From assembly GCF_003710985.1 (NCBI RefSeq), contig NZ_RHHT01000039.1:1-35665 (forward strand): DNA of 35,665 bases. Direction: 5' to 3'. Shown in pieces: positions 32,360 through 35,665 of this stretch (position 1 is its first letter; each line of letters begins with the position of its first letter). A model generated the notes under the pieces. The model was not told where the DNA came from. It did no database searches and saw nothing but the letters and a program-made list of their open reading frames with translations. The position numbers were made by a program, and so were the translations under genes. Source of the stretch: Brevibacillus panacihumi. Its GTDB lineage: Bacteria > Bacillota > Bacilli > Brevibacillales > Brevibacillaceae.

Positions 32360-32434
32360 GTTTTGGTTAATCGCTGTAACGATGGAGACAACGAGCGCCA
32401 GCAGCGCGACAAGCAGCATACAGAAGCTGATCAT
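32348..32434 (-). CDS. Holin-like type I toxin small membrane protein
   Basis: The shortest ATG-started frame encodes 28 residues: [20 protein letters not shown] then AINQNKKK. It is one hydrophobic helix followed by a charged tail. This matches the family of putative holin-like toxins in Bacillales, such as TxpA-type proteins, which typically read LTLMISFG...V-AI-NQNKK. The upstream codons GWLTLM also fit the family, so the true start may lie a few codons earlier, but I see no ATG, GTG or TTG there in frame. GGGCGG lies 17-22 bases upstream. The stop codon sits inside the stem of an opposite-strand terminator. Such peptides depolarise the membrane when not silenced. Confidence 0.68.
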   Translation of the reverse strand: MISFCMLLVALLALVVSIVTAINQNKKK

Positions 32435-32482
32435 CAGCGTCAGCCAGCCGACCGCCCTTGCAAGCCTGTTCTGTCCACGGAA

Positions 32483-32491
32483 ATTATAGCA
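32483..32491 (-). promoter_or_regulatory. Extended -10 promoter for the toxin
   Basis: TGCTATAAT on the minus strand is a perfect -10 hexamer (32488-32483) with a TG extension. The -35 region, TGGTAT at 17 bases, is weak, which extended -10 promoters tolerate. Transcription would start near 32476, about 42 bases before the ATG. Confidence 0.5.
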
Positions 32492-32641
32492 TACAGGCGA
32501 TAGGTATACCAGATTATGGGTTTTTCCTGCACAAAAGAAAGTGAATTTTCTTTCTTATTGACAAAATCCCCCAAGTAAAGAGGAAATAAAATTTATTTCA
32601 TGAATACATATATATTTTCCTATTTCCAAAGGTGGATTTCC

Positions 32642-33604
32642 ATGGATAAGACACAACGCCTCTTTTTCATCGTGACAACGATTCAACAGCGGCCCGGAAT
32701 AACCGCTCCCGAACTTGCCCAATTGACCGGAACGTCAGTCAGAAGCATCTACCGGGACATCAAAGACCTGGACAAATGCGGGATCCAGGTGCTGCTGCAG
32801 GGAAACAAAGGCTATTACATCATTGACAACCATATTCAGACACAGGGGAAACTTGGGGCCGAGGAATACCTGGCCATCTCCCTGTATCCCATGCTGGCCA
32901 GTCCATTCAAAACAAAGGGACACCCTTTTCAGAAATCGTTTCAGTCTGCCATGAAAAAGATCCTGACGCGCTTCAGGGTAAATGACGACCTGCTGCATTT
33001 GAGCAAACGCATCCGCATCCATACGGAGCCTGCTGCCAACGCCGACCAGGATCTGATCATGCAGCGGATCATCGAAGCGATTGTGCAGGACGTGACGATT
33101 TCCTGCGCATATTACACGATGTCGCGGGAAGACCTGACCAGGCGCATGATCGATCCCTACTACCTGGTTCCCCGCGCCGGCCATCTCTACCTGATCGGAT
33201 TCTGCCACTTGCGCGGGGAAGTGCTTACTTTCCGCCTCAACCGGTTCCATTCCATTGAACTGACCCATAAGAAGTTTTTCATCGAGGATGATTTTCAGAT
33301 CGACGCTTATTTGGACAAGCTGTGGGGAATCAAGGCAGATGGCAGGGAAACCACTTTTACCGTGCGGTTTTCCCGGGATGTCGCCCGTTACATCAAGGAG
33401 CACCGGTACGATTCAAAACCCCAACTGGAAGATCTGGCTGACGGTTCTCTGCTGCTGCGGGTCACGACGCGCGGGGCGGAAGAGTTCTTGCGCTGGATGA
33501 AACAGTACGGAAAGGACGCGGAGCTTTTGGAGCCTGCGGAATACCGGCGGCAGCTGCTGGAAGAGTATCGGATATTGGCCGATATGTACGGCCAGCAGAA
33601 GTGA
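32642..33604 (+). CDS. WYL-domain transcriptional regulator (DeoR-type helix-turn-helix)
   Basis: This 320-residue regulator has an N-terminal winged helix-turn-helix (about residues 3-60: RLFFIVTTIQQRPGITAPELAQL, TSVRSIYRDIKDLDKCGI). A central WYL-type domain (about 140-230) includes YYTMSREDLTRRMIDPYYLVPRAGHLYLIGFCHLRGEVLTFRLNR. A C-terminal WCX-like tail follows, FTVRFSRDVARYIKEHRYD. The WYL motif itself reads H-L-Y here (GHLYLIGFC), a common variant. The family often controls defence, stress or DNA-damage genes, and the WYL domain can sense nucleic acids or nucleotides. ATG 32642 has AAAGGTGG upstream. It is followed after 37 bases by the membrane/coiled-coil gene, so it may regulate the last two genes. 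Confidence 0.86.
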   Translation: MDKTQRLFFIVTTIQQRPGITAPELAQLTGTSVRSIYRDIKDLDKCGIQVLLQGNKGYYIIDNHIQTQGKLGAEEYLAISLYPMLASPFKTKGHPFQKSFQSAMKKILTRFRVNDDLLHLSKRIRIHTEPAANADQDLIMQRIIEAIVQDVTISCAYYTMSREDLTRRMIDPYYLVPRAGHLYLIGFCHLRGEVLTFRLNRFHSIELTHKKFFIEDDFQIDAYLDKLWGIKADGRETTFTVRFSRDVARYIKEHRYDSKPQLEDLADGSLLLRVTTRGAEEFLRWMKQYGKDAELLEPAEYRRQLLEEYRILADMYGQQK

Positions 33605-33641
33605 AAGACAGATACGATCGTGCAAGCGATGGAGGAAAGAC

Positions 33642-35186
33642 ATGAATGGACGGCTGTTCGCCCAGGCCTTGTGTTCTCTTCAGGGCAATGAGCTGCGCAT
33701 GGTGCATGCGCTGTGCTGCGATACGGGCATCATGGATATTCTGGCAACCAAAATGCAAGATCTGTTTCACCGCAAGACGAATCCCTTCATCCAGAAACTG
33801 AATGAGAAAGCGAATGCGCTCAAGCATCGTCCCGACGAAGAGCTGCAGCTGGACATCCTGCTGGAGATGGCGAAACGTCTGGAAGTGCGCGGCAGCCATC
33901 TGCTCACCGATCAGGAAGTGGAAGAGTTCGCCGGACAAATCGTGGAGAGAGCGGACCAAGGGATGGCGAAACAGGATTCCCGGTACCGCGACTACAAAGC
34001 GAAACATCCGGGCATGGACCCGCTGCAGACCATGGTCCGCTTCCAGCTGGACCAACTGCTGGCGCAGGCGGGAAAAGAGATGGATGCGGCATCCCCCGAG
34101 AAACAGCGGGAGTACCTGGAAAAAGTGCAAGCGTTCATCGAATCCATGCCGGATGAGAAACAGGACCAGATCAAGCAGCGGTTGGGTGTCGAGCAATTGA
34201 CCCGCGACGTGCTGCAAAAAATTGTCGTCACCAGCGGAGCCAGCATTCTGTTTGCCGTCATCGTGGAAGTGAGCGGATTCGCCTTTTATACGTCCGCTGT
34301 TTCCCTGTTGGCCTCACTGGCGGGGCTTGTGGGCGTGACGCTTTCTTTTGGCACCTATACCGTGTTGACCTCTACCGTGGCCATCTTGGCCAATCCGCTC
34401 TTTCTTGTCATGCTGCTGGGCGGGGGCGGATTCTATCTGTACCGTGCGCAGACCCGGAAGTTTCAAAACAAGATGGTGCCGATCCTGATTCTGCAAATTG
34501 CCCTGCCTGCCTTGGGCGCATTCCGGCAGCCCGTCTCCTACAGCCCCTTGCAGGGAAGGTGGCAGGCTGCCTTTGAGCAGCACTGGAAGCTGCGGGCAGA
34601 AATGGGGGAGCACCAGCAGCATGTAGATGAGTACATCCGGCAAATCGCTGCCTGCAAGGAAGAGATTCGCCGGGCGGAGCAGAGGATCGCGGAGCGGGAA
34701 CGGCATATCGCCCGTACGCATTCAGAGGTGAAAAGGCGGCTGGAAAAGGCAAACCTGGCGCAACTGGGAATATCGGAAAAGTTTGACCTGCTTGCTGCTC
34801 GCTATGAAGAGATCGGCCGGGAAATCGAACGAATACGGCAGAATCGGCAATCCCGGGAGTATGGATTCCTGGGCTGGGCGAAGCAGAAAATGAAATCTGC
34901 CGCTGCCTTCGTGGAAACCTCCCGTTTGCAAAACCAGCGAAAAGAGCTGCTGGACAAACTCGCGGGTGAGGTTATTTCCGCTGAGCAGGAATGGGGCAGA
35001 GCGGAAAGAGAGCAGATCCGCTCTGCCAGGCAGGAGTGCCAAAGTTTGCGTCACCAGCTGACGGCATTGCAACGAAAGCGGGGAGAGCTGGAGACGGCAC
35101 TGGCTCAGCACCAGACTGCGGCAGCAAGATTGGAGCAGGAGATCGGCAGTCTGGAACAACAGTTCTACGGGTTGCAGCATGTGTAA
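33642..35186 (+). CDS. Uncharacterised membrane protein with long C-terminal coiled coil
   Basis: I do not recognise this 514-residue protein with certainty. Residues 1-190 are helical and soluble, with RPDEELQLDILLEMAKRLEVRGSHLLTDQEVE and a charged stretch to about 185. Residues about 193-292 hold three or four hydrophobic segments with a glycine-rich MLLGGGGFYLYRAQ. Residues about 320-514 form a long Glu/Arg/Gln-rich coiled coil. The first two parts are loosely like YaaW/UPF0174 proteins, but I would not assign it. ATG 33642 has a strong GGAGGAAA. It lies 37 bases after the WYL regulator and 18 bases before a gene with a nuclease-like segment, suggesting a three-gene unit. A membrane-anchored sensor or scaffold is one possibility. 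Confidence 0.8.
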   Translation: MNGRLFAQALCSLQGNELRMVHALCCDTGIMDILATKMQDLFHRKTNPFIQKLNEKANALKHRPDEELQLDILLEMAKRLEVRGSHLLTDQEVEEFAGQIVERADQGMAKQDSRYRDYKAKHPGMDPLQTMVRFQLDQLLAQAGKEMDAASPEKQREYLEKVQAFIESMPDEKQDQIKQRLGVEQLTRDVLQKIVVTSGASILFAVIVEVSGFAFYTSAVSLLASLAGLVGVTLSFGTYTVLTSTVAILANPLFLVMLLGGGGFYLYRAQTRKFQNKMVPILILQIALPALGAFRQPVSYSPLQGRWQAAFEQHWKLRAEMGEHQQHVDEYIRQIAACKEEIRRAEQRIAERERHIARTHSEVKRRLEKANLAQLGISEKFDLLAARYEEIGREIERIRQNRQSREYGFLGWAKQKMKSAAAFVETSRLQNQRKELLDKLAGEVISAEQEWGRAEREQIRSARQECQSLRHQLTALQRKRGELETALAQHQTAAARLEQEIGSLEQQFYGLQHV

Positions 35187-35204
35187 GGAAGGCGTGATGA
35201 GTTG

Positions 35205-35665
35205 ATGAGAGGGATACCAAATCCGGCTTTTTGGACGTTGTGGAAGCAAGGCAGGTACAGGGAAGCGCTCAGAGAGCCGCTCCGACCGGTCAAACCGCAA
35301 AGGGAGCAAGGGCGGCTGCAAGCCTTTTTGTTCGGCAGCGCGGAGGAAATGAAGCAGACCTTCAGCATCACGGCGGTCAGCGCCGGGGATTTTCTGTACG
35401 ACTATTTCCGCCTGGACCCGACCGTGATGGAAGGCATCGACTTTTCCCGGGCGGAGGATTTGTCTTCCCTGTTCGCCTTTTCCCGCTTTGCCGGAACGGT
35501 GGACACGACGGTGAATACCGGGGACATCGCGCAGATCCAGGGGTACGTCGCAGAGCGGATGGTGGCGGCGGAACTGCAGGCGAAAGGTCACGATGTGGAG
35601 TTCCCGCAAACCTCCAACCAGGCAGGCTACGACCTGCTGGTGGACGGCCAGCGCGCCCAGCAAGC
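35205..35665 (+). CDS. Protein with nuclease-like segment, C-terminus outside window
   Basis: The frame starts at ATG 35205 (or the TTG at 35202), preceded by AGGAAGG. It stays open to the window end, giving at least 153 residues. It begins MRGIPNPAFWTLWKQGRYRE. From about residue 115 it reads IQGYVAERMVAAELQAKGHD, then VEFPQTSNQAGYDLLVDGQ. The pattern of a helix with E-R-x-V-A-A-x-L, then G-H-x-V-x-F-P and G-Y-D-L-L-V-D-G, looks like the start of a PD-(D/E)XK nuclease fold: a helix glutamate and a beta-strand aspartate, with the expected (D/E)xK just beyond the window. This is motif-level inference. It follows the membrane/coiled-coil gene by 18 bases. Confidence 0.7.
   Translation, partial: MRGIPNPAFWTLWKQGRYREALREPLRPVKPQREQGRLQAFLFGSAEEMKQTFSITAVSAGDFLYDYFRLDPTVMEGIDFSRAEDLSSLFAFSRFAGTVDTTVNTGDIAQIQGYVAERMVAAELQAKGHDVEFPQTSNQAGYDLLVDGQRAQQ

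Noticed and set aside
1..35665. tRNA, rRNA, CRISPR array or prophage
   Set aside because: I found no cloverleaf-like CCA-ended sequence, no rRNA motif, no regularly spaced direct repeats and no phage structural or integrase gene.

Overview
The window looks like chromosome from a spore-forming member of the Bacilli (order Bacillales). The genes carry strong AAGGAGG-type ribosome binding sites with TTG and GTG starts. There is a remnant of a GerA-type spore germination gene, a holin-like type I toxin of the kind found in Bacillales, and ISLre2- and IS1182-family insertion sequences. I cannot fix the genus from sequence alone.

Region 1 (1-6.1 kb) is a sigma-54 unit. A divergent, partial PAS/AAA+ enhancer-binding protein (EBP1) faces a textbook -24/-12 promoter preceded by three related 18-bp palindromes. 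The promoter leads into a possible 38-codon small ORF, hyuA1, hyuB1 and an M19 dipeptidase. Region 2 (6.1-14.5 kb) is a second hydantoinase/oxoprolinase unit on ordinary sigma-A-like promoters: Asp/Glu/hydantoin racemase, MFS transporter, XRE-cupin regulator, hyuA2, hyuB2, a small cupin and an M24 peptidase. Both units suit uptake and ATP-dependent opening of a cyclic amide (hydantoin, lactam or oxoproline type), racemisation, and peptide or amide cleavage. The true substrate is not visible in the sequence.

Region 3 (14.8-19.2 kb) holds an iron-type alcohol dehydrogenase and then an insertion-sequence graveyard: a gerA remnant, an apparently full ISLre2-like element, a truncated IS1182-like transposase and a GC-rich inverted-repeat element.

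Region 4 (19.5-30.8 kb) is rmuC followed by a hydroxyproline-degradation locus. Three minus-strand genes (BFD-like [2Fe-2S], Fer2-type [2Fe-2S], FAD/NAD-type subunit) and a second enhancer-binding protein (EBP2) lie opposite a plus-strand operon. That operon encodes a DAO-type FAD subunit, a proline racemase/hydroxyproline epimerase, a DapA-like deaminase, an alpha-ketoglutarate semialdehyde dehydrogenase and a second epimerase. Both arms have -24/-12 promoters and share a different palindrome, TGTCCA-N6-TGGACA. The expected pathway is trans-4-hydroxy-L-proline to cis-4-hydroxy-D-proline, pyrroline-4-hydroxy-2-carboxylate, alpha-ketoglutarate semialdehyde and alpha-ketoglutarate. Four reading-frame lesions fall in this region: rmuC (TAA), the Fer2 subunit (1-nt frameshift), EBP2 (deletion and frameshift in the DNA-binding helix-turn-helix) and the second epimerase (TGA). 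They point either to gene decay or to sequence error.

Region 5 (30.8-35.7 kb) holds D-serine ammonia-lyase, a compact type I toxin-antitoxin-like locus, a WYL-domain regulator, a membrane/coiled-coil protein of unknown function, and the start of a protein with a nuclease-like segment that runs off the window. The last two are the least explained genes here.
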